From Bartonella sp. HY328 (GTDB lineage: Bacteria > Pseudomonadota > Alphaproteobacteria > Rhizobiales > Rhizobiaceae), in contig NZ_CP104883.1 in NCBI RefSeq assembly GCF_025449335.1, positions 439,501 to 503,500 of the forward strand: a stretch of 64,000 nucleotides of DNA, in the 5' to 3' direction. Shown here piece after piece: positions 25,420-35,056 of the stretch (within the stretch, counting starts at the first letter, position 1; every line of letters begins with the position of its first letter). Both the position numbers and the translations under genes were made by a program. The notes below the pieces were generated by a model. The model searched no databases and was not told the origin of the DNA. It saw only the letters and a program-made list of their open reading frames with translations.

Positions 25420-27726
25420 TTAAAGATTGGTTTTTTTATTTGCTGTATGAAAATTGGGTGCTTCATAAACATTGGGAGCTGGGGCGTTACCATAATATTT
25501 TTCAACCTCGACAAGGCAAGAGTTGGCGCTGGTAGCTTGGGTAAGAGTTGAGGTACCGTGATCTTGTGTCAAGACATTGGGATTGCCATTGAGCTCAAGC
25601 TTGTTACCGCTTTCATCTTGCCATGGATTAAACCAAGCTCCTGTTGCCATTTGTGTGACACCTTGTTTTATATCTTGGCTAAGTTTTGCTATTGCAAGGC
25701 AGGCACCGCGCTCGTTAAAAATGCGCACCAGATCATTTTCTTTTATATTTCGTTGTTTTGCATCATCTTCATGGATGAGAATTGGCTGGCGGCCATGCTG
25801 TTTGGTCGCTTGTGGTTTTGCCGCGTGATCCCATTGGCTGTGGAGTTTGTCGCTAGGTTGGCAGGTAAGAAGGTGAAGCGGAAAACTCTTTGTTTTATCT
25901 GATCCAAGCCATTCACTTGGTGGCAGCCAAGTTGGATGGGGTGGGCAGTCTTGATAGTTAAAAGCTGCAATGGCTTTTGAATAAATTTCTATGCGTCCTG
26001 ATGGTGTCCATAAACGGTTTTCATCAGGACTTTGACGAAATTCGCTCAATAGCGGCTTTATTTGCCTTTTAGGAAGTTCAAGATAGCCCATGTCTTGAAA
26101 TGTGCGATAATTGGGCAAATCGATATGTTGATGCTGAAAAATTTGGCAGCTTTGCTGATATAGCCAAGATAGCCAATCCGCTTCGCTACGTTTAGCGGTA
26201 AATTGTTCCTCAAAACCTAATCGTTGTGCAAGTTGCTTTAATATTTCATGATCAGTTGTGACGCCTTGCGGTGGCTCGCTTAAGGCTTTGGCATAAGTTA
26301 AGAAACTATCATTGCTGGCACTTGCTATATCATCACGTTCTAGAAATGTGGCGGCTGGAAATACGATATCGGCATGGTGGGCATGGGCGTTCCACCAATG
26401 CTCATGGGTGATGATTGTTTGTGGCCTTTGCCAAGCTTCAACCAGACGATTTAAATCTTGATGATGGTGAAAGGGATTGCCGCCTAGCCAATAGACGAGT
26501 TTTATATCAGGATAATTTTTGGTTTGGCCGTTAAATTGATAATTAGCGTTTGGGTTAAGCAGCATATCGGCAATGCGGGCAACGGGGATGGCATCTTTAA
26601 TCGGATTTACCCCTTGCGGTAATGATGGTAGGGCGACTTTGGGGCCAGACATGCCTATATTGCCGGCTGACGAATAGCCAAAGCCAAAGCCTTGTCCTTT
26701 TTTCCCGACATTGCCAAGCATAGCACTAAGGGCAATTGTTGCCCAATAGACTTGCTCGCCATGATCGGCACGTTGCAACGACCATGCGACCATGATGAAT
26801 GTTTTTTTGTCAATTATCTGTTTGCCCAAGGATAAAATTATATCGGCATTAATGTCAGTGATGCCCGCTGCCCAAAGATGATCTTTGATAATGCCGTCAT
26901 TTTTGCCATGAAGATAATTAACAAAATGATCAAAGCCAGTCGTGTATTGATTGATGAAATTATAATCAACTCGATGATTGACGAGGACATGGTGGCATAA
27001 AGCCAATAGTAAAGCCGTGTCGCTATTAGGACGCAAAGAAAGCCATTGAGTTTGAATATCGCTATCGCTTTTAACGGGCGAAATAGAAATAAGGTCAATG
27101 CCTTTTTGGCATAGTTTTTGCAAATGGCTGTGGGTTTTATGACTAAACAGTCCACCAGAGTTAACTTGTGCATTGCGAATGGGTGTACCGCCAAACATTA
27201 AAACAAGTTCAGCCTCATTTAAAATATCGTCATAGCTGGTATGATTGGCGACTAAGCCACTAAGACCACCGATAATGTGGGGTAAAATAGTTTCGCCAGC
27301 GCCATAGCTATAAGTTTGGATTGAACGAACCGAACCGCCGACAAGATTGAAAAAGCGTTTTAATTGGCTTTGGGCATGGTGAAAGCGTCCGGCGCTTGAC
27401 CAACCATAGGAGCCGCTATAAATTGCCTGATTGCCATAGATTTGTTTAATACGGGCAATTTCTTGAGCTGCAAGATCAAGAGCAAAATCCATCTCCACTT
27501 CAATAAATTCATCTTGGCCGCGTGTGCCAATTTTTGCTTCTGGTCCATATTCAAGATAGGATTTGCGAATGGCTGGTTTTAAAATGCGGCAAGGTGCAAG
27601 GCGGTATTGTGGGTAATCAGTGCCGAAGCTTGCCGGCTGGATATCTTTATAGAAGGGGAAAAGGGTTGCATGATCATGTTGATAAATGCCCCAATGGGTG
27701 GTTAGAAAATATTTGCGGTTTTCCAT
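25420..27726 (-). CDS. bisC: Molybdopterin oxidoreductase, biotin sulfoxide / TMAO reductase type
   Basis: A 768-residue member of the DMSO reductase family using bis-MGD. The Mo-coordinating serine is expected at S111 in SYGWSSAGRFHHAQSQ (106-121), the signature of the BisC/TorZ subgroup. The N-terminus (THWGIYQ) has no twin-arginine signal and no iron-sulfur cysteine motif, so it is a cytosolic enzyme, as in BisC, which reduces biotin-d-sulfoxide and also methionine sulfoxide. The distal molybdopterin domain includes VRIFNERGACLA. No membrane or cytochrome partner is adjacent. The choice between BisC and TorZ-like substrate is inferred. Confidence 0.85.
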   Translation of the reverse strand: MENRKYFLTTHWGIYQHDHATLFPFYKDIQPASFGTDYPQYRLAPCRILKPAIRKSYLEYGPEAKIGTRGQDEFIEVEMDFALDLAAQEIARIKQIYGNQAIYSGSYGWSSAGRFHHAQSQLKRFFNLVGGSVRSIQTYSYGAGETILPHIIGGLSGLVANHTSYDDILNEAELVLMFGGTPIRNAQVNSGGLFSHKTHSHLQKLCQKGIDLISISPVKSDSDIQTQWLSLRPNSDTALLLALCHHVLVNHRVDYNFINQYTTGFDHFVNYLHGKNDGIIKDHLWAAGITDINADIILSLGKQIIDKKTFIMVAWSLQRADHGEQVYWATIALSAMLGNVGKKGQGFGFGYSSAGNIGMSGPKVALPSLPQGVNPIKDAIPVARIADMLLNPNANYQFNGQTKNYPDIKLVYWLGGNPFHHHQDLNRLVEAWQRPQTIITHEHWWNAHAHHADIVFPAATFLERDDIASASNDSFLTYAKALSEPPQGVTTDHEILKQLAQRLGFEEQFTAKRSEADWLSWLYQQSCQIFQHQHIDLPNYRTFQDMGYLELPKRQIKPLLSEFRQSPDENRLWTPSGRIEIYSKAIAAFNYQDCPPHPTWLPPSEWLGSDKTKSFPLHLLTCQPSDKLHSQWDHAAKPQATKQHGRQPILIHEDDAKQRNIKENDLVRIFNERGACLAIAKLSQDIKQGVTQMATGAWFNPWQDESGNKLELNGNPNVLTQDHGTSTLTQATSANSCLVEVEKYYGNAPAPNVYEAPNFHTANKKTNL

Positions 27727-28195
27727 TTACCCATCCCTGCAAGTATTTATGCTTTTAGCTTCTTTAACCCATTCAGTGATATTATAATGCGAGTTTAAGT
27801 TCAATGATTGCTTTATTTAAAAAAGATCGAATCGTTGATAATTTAATATAAGTAATGCTTAATTTAGCGGTATTAATGACATTAAATGACAGAAAATAGA
27901 TTGGAACGACCAATTATATTTTTGCTTTTCCAACTCTAATTTTTAAAAAATAATATTTAAAATCAATATATTGGTTGTTAATTTTTAAGTCTATTTGTGT
28001 GTTTTTAATTTTTTTAACAGTGGTTTGCATTTTTTTCTTGCAATGAGAACAAAAGGTGAATATATGACATATATCTTCAAAATGCAAAATTGTATCCAAC
28101 GACCAAACAATAGCAAATGAGCTGCTTGATTGATGATTTATGTGATGCTTGGTTGAATGACATATTGGAATAGATTTTAATTGGCTTGGTTTATA
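27727..28195. other. AT-rich intergenic region
   Basis: About 470 bases upstream of the molybdoenzyme gene, likely with its promoter near 27730-27800. A 61-codon minus-strand frame at 27914-28099 begins with TTG, lacks a good ribosome binding site, and is not annotated. No RNA was recognised. Confidence 0.35.
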
Positions 28196-28519
28196 TCATT
28201 CAGCTAATAATTTAACTGTATTCCAGTCGGTTTTGCTTTTCTTGGAAATAAGCCAATTTTTAGCATTGATATTGGTTTTGGCTGCTGTTTTATAGGCTGG
28301 CATTGTTAAGATAAGTTGGTTTTCATTATCCAAATCTTGTGCATTTTGGTGAATATGAGCAACAACAATGGTGCCGTCACTAAATTCAACGCTAATCGGG
28401 GTTGGGAGTGTGCCGCAGTCTGGCAATTCGTCTTGCTGTTTTAGTTGGCAGCCCGGATATAGATGCGTGTTGGAAATAGAAAAGCCAAAAATAAGATCAT
28501 TTGCTTGATGGTTACTCAT
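28196..28519 (-). CDS. Hypothetical protein
   Basis: A 107-residue soluble protein that I do not recognise. It starts MSNHQANDLIFGFSISNTHL, has two cysteines (GCQLKQQDELPDCGTLPTP) and beta-rich segments (ISVEFSDGTIVVAHIHQ, NQLILTMPAYK). The ATG at 28519 is preceded by GGAAC at a usable distance; the frame is open four codons further to a TTG. It lies between the molybdoenzyme gene and the FAD oxidoreductase gene, all on the minus strand but with long gaps, so an operon is unlikely. Composition looks coding. Confidence 0.6.
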   Translation of the reverse strand: MSNHQANDLIFGFSISNTHLYPGCQLKQQDELPDCGTLPTPISVEFSDGTIVVAHIHQNAQDLDNENQLILTMPAYKTAAKTNINAKNWLISKKSKTDWNTVKLLAE

Positions 28520-28694
28520 TTTACGTTCCAATTTTGTTATATTTCAATTTTGAAATGATGCAGATGATATTTAAAATGGGTAGTTTGAGCTTTATATTTG
28601 CATTTGTCAAAAATTTCAGGCCACTTTGTAAAACTTGCAGCGGTGGTAATGATGTTTTGAGGGATGCTAAGGCATAAAATGCTAAAAGGAAATT

Positions 28695-28746
28695 ATCTAC
28701 GGCACATTTACACTTCTTATTAGATTTTTGTAAATGTGCCGTAGAT
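28695..28746. terminator. 18-bp perfect inverted repeat downstream of the FAD oxidoreductase
   Basis: ATCTACGGCACATTTACA (28695-28712) and its exact complement (28729-28746) are separated by 16 bases. T-rich sequence follows on the plus side and A-rich sequence precedes it. It lies 30 bases after the minus-strand stop at 28776, so terminator function is likely, but the stem is much longer than the other terminators here. Confidence 0.6.
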
Positions 28747-28775
28747 TTGTTTTTATACTTTAATTGATCGCTATT

Positions 28776-30194
28776 TTAAAAACGATAAATGCTAAAGGCT
28801 TTTGGATCAATTACTGGTGTTGCGCCCAATAATAGGTCCGTGGCAATTGATGCAGATACTGGGCTTTCTGTCATGCCCCAGCTTGTTGCTGTATTGACGA
28901 CGAGACCTGGACATTCATTGACCAAAGAAATGATTGGCGATTCATCGGGGGCAACTGCCATAGCGCCGCTCCAGCGATCGATAATTTTTGAATCATTAAA
29001 GGCTGGAAACTCTTTTTTAAGGGCAATTAATGACGCATCCAAGTCTTTAATATCTGGAACGGCGACCATATCGCGATTGCTTTCAAATGGCGATTTTTCG
29101 TCCAATTTCCAACTGGTTTTTTGAGTAAAGGAATCAAGCAATTGTTTATTGATTGAGATGTGAATGGCAGCGTCGGGTGCAGAAAGGAGCGGAAGATATT
29201 TATAACCATAACCAAAGGAATCTTTGACGATGGGAATAACTTCAATACGCGGTGACGTTGCATAAGTGCCATCGGCCTGCTCGCGGAAGAATATGTTTCC
29301 CGGTAATGCAACATTTGCGCCAGGAAGTCCCTTACCGCCTGAAATTAATTGTTGCGATTGATAGGCTGGTAGAGTTTCTAAATCGACACCGAGATTTTGC
29401 ATGAAGAGACGAGACCATGCACCACCACAAAGGACAACACGTGATGTTTTGATTGAGCCATTTTCGGTTACGACTTCTGATACCGCGCCTGCTTGTTTTT
29501 CAATTCCGCGAGCTGCGCATTGGGTATAGATTTTAACGCCGATTTTTTTGGCATATTCTGCCACTTTAAATGTTGTAATTTCAGGGTCGAGGCTGCCTGA
29601 ATCTTCTTCAAAACCTGCAATTTTCCAATCGGAAGTGGCACCTTTTAGACGGTCCTTTAACTCACTACCTTCGATAATACGGGTTTGAAGTGGAATTTCT
29701 GTACCAGCTTCCTCTTTAGCTTGCGCGATCCATTTTTTGACATTTTCCAAATCTTCTTCATTAAATGGAACTTCAACGCGTCCTTGTGTTCGGTAGCTTG
29801 TATCAACTCCAAGCTTTGCATTCATGTCGCGCCAATGTTTTTTACCTAAATGGTGAAGCATGAATGTTGCGCCTTCCATTTTATAGGTGATGAGCTGCCC
29901 ATAAAAGCGCGATGATTGCTCGCCGGCAATATTACCTTTTTCAAGGACAACAACCGCTAAACCTTTTTCAGTAAGATTGATGGCCGTCATCAATCCTAAT
30001 ATGCCGCCACCGATAATAACGGCATCAGCGCTTTGCGGAAGTGGTCCTGTTGAGCCGTCAACAAAACCAACCCGTGGCTTGCCTGGAACTAGTCTGCCCT
30101 CGCGCTGTAGCATGGGAGTGAGAACACCAGCACCGACGCCGACAGCACAAATTGCTGCACCGCCCAAAATTAATTTTCTTCTACTAATATTCAT
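28776..30194 (-). CDS. FAD-dependent oxidoreductase of the DAO family with Tat-type leader
   Basis: A 472-residue flavoprotein. The N-terminus SRRKLILGG followed by a hydrophobic stretch (to about residue 27) resembles a twin-arginine signal or a membrane anchor, so the folded enzyme is probably periplasmic or tethered to the membrane. The FAD site is ADAVIIGGGILGLMTAINL at about 55-73, and a late WSGAMAVAPDESP segment fits DAO-type dehydrogenases acting on D-amino acids, sarcosine-like or other secondary amines. Substrate unknown. The ATG at 30194 has AGAGG seven bases upstream; TTG six bases earlier is less likely. Confidence 0.82.
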   Translation of the reverse strand: MNISRRKLILGGAAICAVGVGAGVLTPMLQREGRLVPGKPRVGFVDGSTGPLPQSADAVIIGGGILGLMTAINLTEKGLAVVVLEKGNIAGEQSSRFYGQLITYKMEGATFMLHHLGKKHWRDMNAKLGVDTSYRTQGRVEVPFNEEDLENVKKWIAQAKEEAGTEIPLQTRIIEGSELKDRLKGATSDWKIAGFEEDSGSLDPEITTFKVAEYAKKIGVKIYTQCAARGIEKQAGAVSEVVTENGSIKTSRVVLCGGAWSRLFMQNLGVDLETLPAYQSQQLISGGKGLPGANVALPGNIFFREQADGTYATSPRIEVIPIVKDSFGYGYKYLPLLSAPDAAIHISINKQLLDSFTQKTSWKLDEKSPFESNRDMVAVPDIKDLDASLIALKKEFPAFNDSKIIDRWSGAMAVAPDESPIISLVNECPGLVVNTATSWGMTESPVSASIATDLLLGATPVIDPKAFSIYRF

Positions 30195-30773
30195 ATTCAA
30201 ACCTCTTTATTGATGTTATTTCTAATTTATTGATGTGTATTAAAGTTATTTTTATTCAATATGTTAGAAGTAAAATTAGCCATGTCCTGCTTAAAATTTT
30301 GTGCTGCAAATAGGTTGCTTATGCGATAAAATTATAAGGCTTAAGATACAGGAATCCATTTCACCTTTCCTATTGGGGATAGGTGATCTATGCCTGATTA
30401 AATTTCTGCATTATTCCTAATTTGAAGAAAACTTTACCTTGTTTGCCATGATATGTTACGATTTGTCCATGGTTTCTATGATTACATTATTGTGAGTTCT
30501 ATACGAAATTGTGAACGCTGATTAAAAATTATTTGTGAAAAGTAGGTTGCGATTTAATAGCAAAAAGCAAAGAGGCAAGAAGTTAGAACTTACTGATTAA
30601 TTAGTTATACTAATAACTCTCATTACTTTTTATAGCATTCTCAATAAAATATTTAACGGCTATTGATGGTGTCAATCACAATGAATAGCGATCATGTGTT
30701 GCTGCAATTTGTGAATAATTTTTAAAATGAGCAGATCATTACGCTGTATCATTGCTGCTAATTAGGAGCTGTT
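30195..30773. other. Long divergent intergenic region
   Basis: About 580 AT-rich bases between the leftward FAD oxidoreductase and the rightward aldo/keto reductase. It should contain both promoters. I found no convincing open frame, RNA or repeat; a TTAGGAG ribosome binding site precedes the reductase. Confidence 0.4.
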
Positions 30774-31766
30774 ATGAAATATGTAAAATTTGGGGCCACT
30801 GGCTTAGATGTATCAAAAATTTGTCTTGGTATGATGAGTTTTGGCCAACCGGGCGAACAAAACGGACTATTTCCGTGGGCTAAAGATTTTGACGCGGGTA
30901 AAGAGACGTTTAAAAAAGCGGTTGAACTTGGTATTAATTTTTTTGACACCGCCAATGTTTACCAAATGGGAAGCAGCGAAGAGATTACTGGCCAGTATAT
31001 TAAGGCATTTAATCTTAATCGTGATGAAATTGTTGTGGCATCGAAGGTTAATTTTCCGATGCGCCCTAACCGTCCTAATGGTGGTGGCCTATCACGCAAA
31101 AATATTATGACCGAGATTGACCATAGTTTAAAGCGGCTACAATTGGATTATCTTGATGTCTATCAAATTCATCGTTTAGATCATTCCACCCCTTATGAAG
31201 AAACCATGGAAGCATTGCATGACGTGGTGAAAAGTGGCAAAGTTCGTTATCTTGGTGCTTCTTCGATGCATGCTTGGGAATTTGAGCGTTTACAAAATAT
31301 TGCTGAAAAGAATAATTGGACCAAATTTGTTTCCATGCAAAATCACTATTCGCTTATTCATCGCGAGGAAGAACGGGAAATGATCCCGCTTTGTGTTGAC
31401 CGCAAAGTGGCCATGATCCCGTGGAGCCCTTTAGCGGGGGGCCGATTAACCCGTCCGTGGCAAACCGTAACCGATCGTTCAAAGATTGATAATGTATCGC
31501 CGATGGTTTGGGGTAATAGTGAAGATTTGGATAAGGTGATTGTTGATAATGTTGAGACCTTGGCAAAAAAGCGCGGTATTTCCATGGCGCAGCTTAGCCT
31601 TGCTTGGATGTTAAGCAAACCGTTTATCACTTCACCCATTATCGGAACAACATCACCCCATCATATTGATGAAGCGGTAAAAGCCCTTGATATTTCCCTT
31701 AATGATGATGAAATTGAGTTTCTTGAACAAGTTTATAAGCCGCATCCGGTTTTAAGTGTATTTTAA
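30774..31766 (+). CDS. Aldo/keto reductase
   Basis: A 330-residue NADPH-dependent (beta/alpha)8-barrel reductase. The catalytic tetrad is D58, Y63, K91 and H133 (FFDTANVY, ASKVNF, QIHRLD), and the C-terminal cofactor segment is TSPIIGTTSPHHIDEA. Length and sequence features fit the AKR branch that includes YajO/potassium-channel-beta-like proteins, which reduce aldehydes or ketones. It stands alone with AGGAG upstream. Physiological substrate cannot be assigned. Confidence 0.92.
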   Translation: MKYVKFGATGLDVSKICLGMMSFGQPGEQNGLFPWAKDFDAGKETFKKAVELGINFFDTANVYQMGSSEEITGQYIKAFNLNRDEIVVASKVNFPMRPNRPNGGGLSRKNIMTEIDHSLKRLQLDYLDVYQIHRLDHSTPYEETMEALHDVVKSGKVRYLGASSMHAWEFERLQNIAEKNNWTKFVSMQNHYSLIHREEEREMIPLCVDRKVAMIPWSPLAGGRLTRPWQTVTDRSKIDNVSPMVWGNSEDLDKVIVDNVETLAKKRGISMAQLSLAWMLSKPFITSPIIGTTSPHHIDEAVKALDISLNDDEIEFLEQVYKPHPVLSVF

Positions 31767-32122
31767 ATACTGATTTTTTGGAAGTTATACAGCGGATATT
31801 TTATAAGTATAACTTCCATTATTGAGACCTTTGACCTTCTGTGTAAAGCTTTATTTGAACCAATTGACCTAGGGTTTTATTTTCACGGTCATTTTTGAAA
31901 AGTTAATTAATCTAAAGCGTATTGATTGAAAATAAAATGTGCGTTTTTAGTAAGATTGATATTAGTTTTATCACTATGGTAAAAATTACTTAGTTGCGTT
32001 GGTTGTAATATATGGATAAAAACCATTACAAAAATTGATAAACTATAGTGATGACTTTGAGTGGTTTATCAAAGGATCAAGAATATTTTTATTCTTATAA
32101 TCAATGAATTGGATAAAATATA
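31767..32122. other. Intergenic region left of the membrane-protein trio
   Basis: About 360 bases, AT-rich, with no gene recognised. It includes CTATAGTGATGA and CACTATGG-like motifs repeated near 31970 and 32040, of unknown meaning. No tRNA or att-like sequence was found at this possible left boundary of the phage-derived region. Confidence 0.35.
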
Positions 32123-32635
32123 GTGATAAATAAAATCAGCCAAAATGCTGATGAAGATGTGTTTTTTGGTCATCCATGGCGCGGTATTGTTGTCGTGCTT
32201 ATCTTTTTGATGGTTGCACCGCCAATGGAATTACTTCTATTTGCGTATTGTCAATATGAGTGGGGTAGTGATACCAAATTGCTCGTTGAAATGGTTGATA
32301 TTTTTAATATTTATTTTTTACCAAATGTAAAAATTTCCTATTCATTTTTTGTTGCGCAAGCGGTTTTAGCTGGACTTTATTGTGCATTTTTCGTTGCTAG
32401 AGGACAGGCTCTTTCATGGCGGCAAGCAGTTATAGCTTTGAGTGTATTGGAGCTTGCGACAGAATTTTTGATTGAAATTATAACATTCTACTTTCGGGAT
32501 ATGGCTTTTGATGGTTTGTTATTATTTGTCACCTTGTTACAAGCGATATTTGCAGCTTCCATTTGTTGGCTAATTATACGCCTATTAAAAATTGATCAAT
32601 TCATAATTTTGAAAAAGAATAAATCGGCTTATTAA
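32123..32635 (+). CDS. Four-helix membrane protein, paralogue A
   Basis: A 170-residue membrane protein starting at GTG with GGAT upstream. It has about four helices (GIVVVLIFLMVAPPMELLLFA; SYSFFVAQAVLAGLYCAFFVA; ALSVLELATEFLIEIITFYF; LLFVTLLQAIFAASICWLII). I do not recognise the family. The HPWRGI entry motif, the PPxE/Q turn and SYSxFxAQAVxAGLxCA are shared with the next gene, so the two arose by duplication. It precedes the phage head genes on the same strand but looks unlike phage proteins. Confidence 0.65.
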   Translation: MINKISQNADEDVFFGHPWRGIVVVLIFLMVAPPMELLLFAYCQYEWGSDTKLLVEMVDIFNIYFLPNVKISYSFFVAQAVLAGLYCAFFVARGQALSWRQAVIALSVLELATEFLIEIITFYFRDMAFDGLLLFVTLLQAIFAASICWLIIRLLKIDQFIILKKNKSAY

Positions 32636-32756
32636 AGAAAAAGCTATTTTTTTGTGCTATTGATGATTAATAACATATAAGTAGCGTGCAGATAAGTTTA
32701 TGAAAATTTTATGTAAGCTATGATTGATTATGTGAGCGATTATCAGGTGTGGTTTA

Positions 32757-33254
32757 ATGAGTAATATGACAAATAATTCAAATCCTAACGAGGTTTTCAG
32801 CCATCCTTGGCGTGGTATTTTGGTTTTGTCTATTTATTTGGTTATATCGCCACCCTTACAAATGTTGGTATTGGTGTTTTTTGATCATTCTTGGATTGGT
32901 GGTTCAGACCTTTTGATTGAAATTACAAATGTTTTTAAACAGAATTTTGTCCCTCGATTGATGAGTTCTTATTCACTATTTATGGCACAGGCTGTTTTTG
33001 CAGGTCTTTGGTGTGCTTATGGAGCAGCGCAGGGTAGGGCTTTGAGCCTTGGAACTGCAATCACCTCTTTGGTGGTTACAGGCGTTGTTATTGAGCTAAT
33101 TACCCAAGTTATTGTTGTGCTTGTAAATCATACTGCTTTTATCCCTATGCTTTTATTGATTGCGGTTGTGCAAGGCATTGTTGCTGGCTTTATTTGTTGG
33201 TCGCTTGCGCGCAAGTTAAAATTGGCGCGTCCTGCCGATGATATAAAAAGTTGA
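32757..33254 (+). CDS. Four-helix membrane protein, paralogue B
   Basis: A 165-residue paralogue of the gene at 32123, with the same topology and motifs (FSHPWRGILVLSIYLVISPP, SYSLFMAQAVFAGLWCAYGA). Function unknown. It lies 120 bases after paralogue A and 70 bases before the 455-residue membrane protein, all on the plus strand. The C-terminus is cytosolic and basic (RKLKLARPADDIKS). The ATG at 32757 has AGGTG upstream. The pair is probably expressed with the larger protein. Confidence 0.65.
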   Translation: MSNMTNNSNPNEVFSHPWRGILVLSIYLVISPPLQMLVLVFFDHSWIGGSDLLIEITNVFKQNFVPRLMSSYSLFMAQAVFAGLWCAYGAAQGRALSLGTAITSLVVTGVVIELITQVIVVLVNHTAFIPMLLLIAVVQGIVAGFICWSLARKLKLARPADDIKS

Positions 33255-33325
33255 AAAACCCTTGCCCTATTTATTAAAGGCGAGATGTTTGAGTTAGCGA
33301 AATTGGCTTTAAGGATGCAATTGAC

Positions 33326-34693
33326 GTGGTGGAGTTTTCAAAAGATTCAACATTTTGGTATGCGCGATTGGTGCAGGCCCTGTTTATATTCGTCGGTTGT
33401 CTTGTTTTTATGCCGCCGCTATGGGCTTTTATTTATTTAAATATCACGGGTGTTTTTTCTGGTTTTGAGCTATCTTTTTCGCAAATTTTAGCAGTGACTT
33501 TAATACCTTATCCTAAAAGTTTACTAACTGCTTTTTTTATTGGTTTGGTTTTAGCTTTTCGCAGTGGCACATGGGGGAGCATAAGTCTTTTATTTGCAAT
33601 TTTAACCAGTTTTATCTGCGCCTTTATTATTATGATAATAACGGCAATTTTGCAGTATTTTTGGCCGCAATGGATGAATGATACAGGCTTTGGCGGCGAA
33701 TTTAATTTTGGTTGGTTGGTTGCTTTTGCTGCTAGCGGCGCGCTTTATTATTGGCTTTTGGTGCTTTCTGGGTTTTATGATCGCTATCAAATTGATGAGC
33801 GCCCCAATCTTATCGCTGCTTTTTGGGCGGCTTTAACCTATGGTATTTTTACGCCAGTTTTATATTTAATGATCACTTTAAAGCTTGCCTTTGGTAGTGC
33901 AATTGCTGCCATTGCTTCTGGTCCGATTAAACAGGTGCAAGTTGAAACGACTGCTTATTTAATAGCGGCGTTGCTAGCCTTTGCTATTGCCAGCCTTATG
34001 CGGCGTTTTGGCCGACTTACCCCTTTGGCGATATTAGTTTTGCCGTGGGTGGTTTGTGCTGTTCTTTTATTGCTGCGCTTAATTGCTTTGCCAAGTGAGG
34101 TGAGAGGTGATTTAAGCAGTTTTTATATTTGGGTCTTTATATGGCTTGCATTTTTGACTGGCATATTAAGCTTAGTGGTTTTCTATTTGCTTGGCATTAT
34201 CGGTAAGAGGCAAGGTGACGGTTTAGGCCGAAATATCGCGCTTTATGAAGGGCAAAGCATTTTAGGGTCGGTTATCGCCGCTAGTTTTATATTTGCAGTA
34301 ATGACGCTTGTTGCGCCGATTATTTTGCATTTTACCAATCAAAGCTTGCTCGCCATTTTTATAGGTTATCCGCCAAGTGGCTATTTATGGCGCAATATTT
34401 GGATTGCCTATGTACAAGCTGGTTGTATTTTTGGCGGTTTATTAGCAATTTCGGTTTTTATGACTGGACGTCTGAAGTTTAGTGTATTTTTGGGCTGGGC
34501 GATTATTGCCTGTTTGCTTGGCTCTTTATTGCCGATGCGTCCATTTATTTTATCATTTGGCTTTTTCATCGATAATATTGCTTGGCCGATGTTGTCCTAT
34601 CTTTGTGTAATCATCCTATGTTGGGTGATGTTGATAGGGCTTGAGCGCTTTGGGGTGCTTGCGCAACTGCGCAATTATTTGAAAAAAGTTTAA
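33326..34693 (+). CDS. Polytopic membrane protein
   Basis: A 455-residue protein with about eleven to twelve membrane helices and short loops, starting at GTG ten bases after AAGGAT. The first 130 residues have the same layout as the two smaller proteins upstream (PPLWAFIYLNITGVF, then a helix pair around YPKSLLTAFFIGLVLAFRSG), so it may be an enlarged relative; this is by eye. No transporter signature is recognised. Its stop is 28 bases before the small terminase gene, which would put the trio on the same transcript as the phage-derived block. Confidence 0.65.
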   Translation: MVEFSKDSTFWYARLVQALFIFVGCLVFMPPLWAFIYLNITGVFSGFELSFSQILAVTLIPYPKSLLTAFFIGLVLAFRSGTWGSISLLFAILTSFICAFIIMIITAILQYFWPQWMNDTGFGGEFNFGWLVAFAASGALYYWLLVLSGFYDRYQIDERPNLIAAFWAALTYGIFTPVLYLMITLKLAFGSAIAAIASGPIKQVQVETTAYLIAALLAFAIASLMRRFGRLTPLAILVLPWVVCAVLLLLRLIALPSEVRGDLSSFYIWVFIWLAFLTGILSLVVFYLLGIIGKRQGDGLGRNIALYEGQSILGSVIAASFIFAVMTLVAPIILHFTNQSLLAIFIGYPPSGYLWRNIWIAYVQAGCIFGGLLAISVFMTGRLKFSVFLGWAIIACLLGSLLPMRPFILSFGFFIDNIAWPMLSYLCVIILCWVMLIGLERFGVLAQLRNYLKKV

Positions 34694-34721
34694 CTGCAAA
34701 TTTCTTATAAAAAGGTGATTT

Positions 34722-35039
34722 ATGGTAAAACGGAGTGCGCCGCGCCGCCGTGCCAATACGCATGGCAATAATATTGAGCGTGAAAAACTTTGCAAAGCAG
34801 TTTTGAGCGCGGCAGAAGCTGCAGGCAAACAATTTGGCGATAATGGGCTTGTTTCTTACTTAGAGGCACAAGCAATTGCAACGCCTAGTCCTTTTTTGAC
34901 TTTGCTTGGCAAGGTACTTGCTGAGGATAAATTAAGCGAAGGCGCTAAAATAACCCATATTGAAATTATTGCACCGCAACTTGAAGACGTTGTCCAAAAC
35001 GCTATTGGAACGTTGGATATAAGTGAAGATAAGGTGTGA
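34722..35039 (+). CDS. Putative phage terminase small subunit / DNA-packaging accessory protein
   Basis: A 105-residue basic-N-terminus protein (MVKRSAPRRRANTHG) directly before the large terminase. The segment SYLEAQAIATPSPFLTLLGKVL followed by an ITHIEIIAP ending resembles short phage proteins found at the terminase-small-subunit position. DNA recognition for packaging is inferred from position and the arginine-rich start rather than from a strong motif. AAAGGTG precedes the ATG. It opens the phage morphogenesis block and is 17 bases from the next gene. Confidence 0.6.
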   Translation: MVKRSAPRRRANTHGNNIEREKLCKAVLSAAEAAGKQFGDNGLVSYLEAQAIATPSPFLTLLGKVLAEDKLSEGAKITHIEIIAPQLEDVVQNAIGTLDISEDKV

Positions 35040-35056
35040 TGACATGTTGAGGTAAT

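Noticed and set aside
27914..28099. 61-codon minus-strand frame with a CxxC pair (FCSHCKKKM)
   Set aside because: It starts with TTG without a good ribosome binding site and is Lys/Ile-rich as expected from AT-rich non-coding DNA; too weak to annotate, though a tiny zinc-ribbon protein cannot be excluded.
31767..32122. Possible left attachment site of a prophage
   Set aside because: No tRNA gene and no sequence matching the right-hand boundary around 52600-52690 was found by eye.
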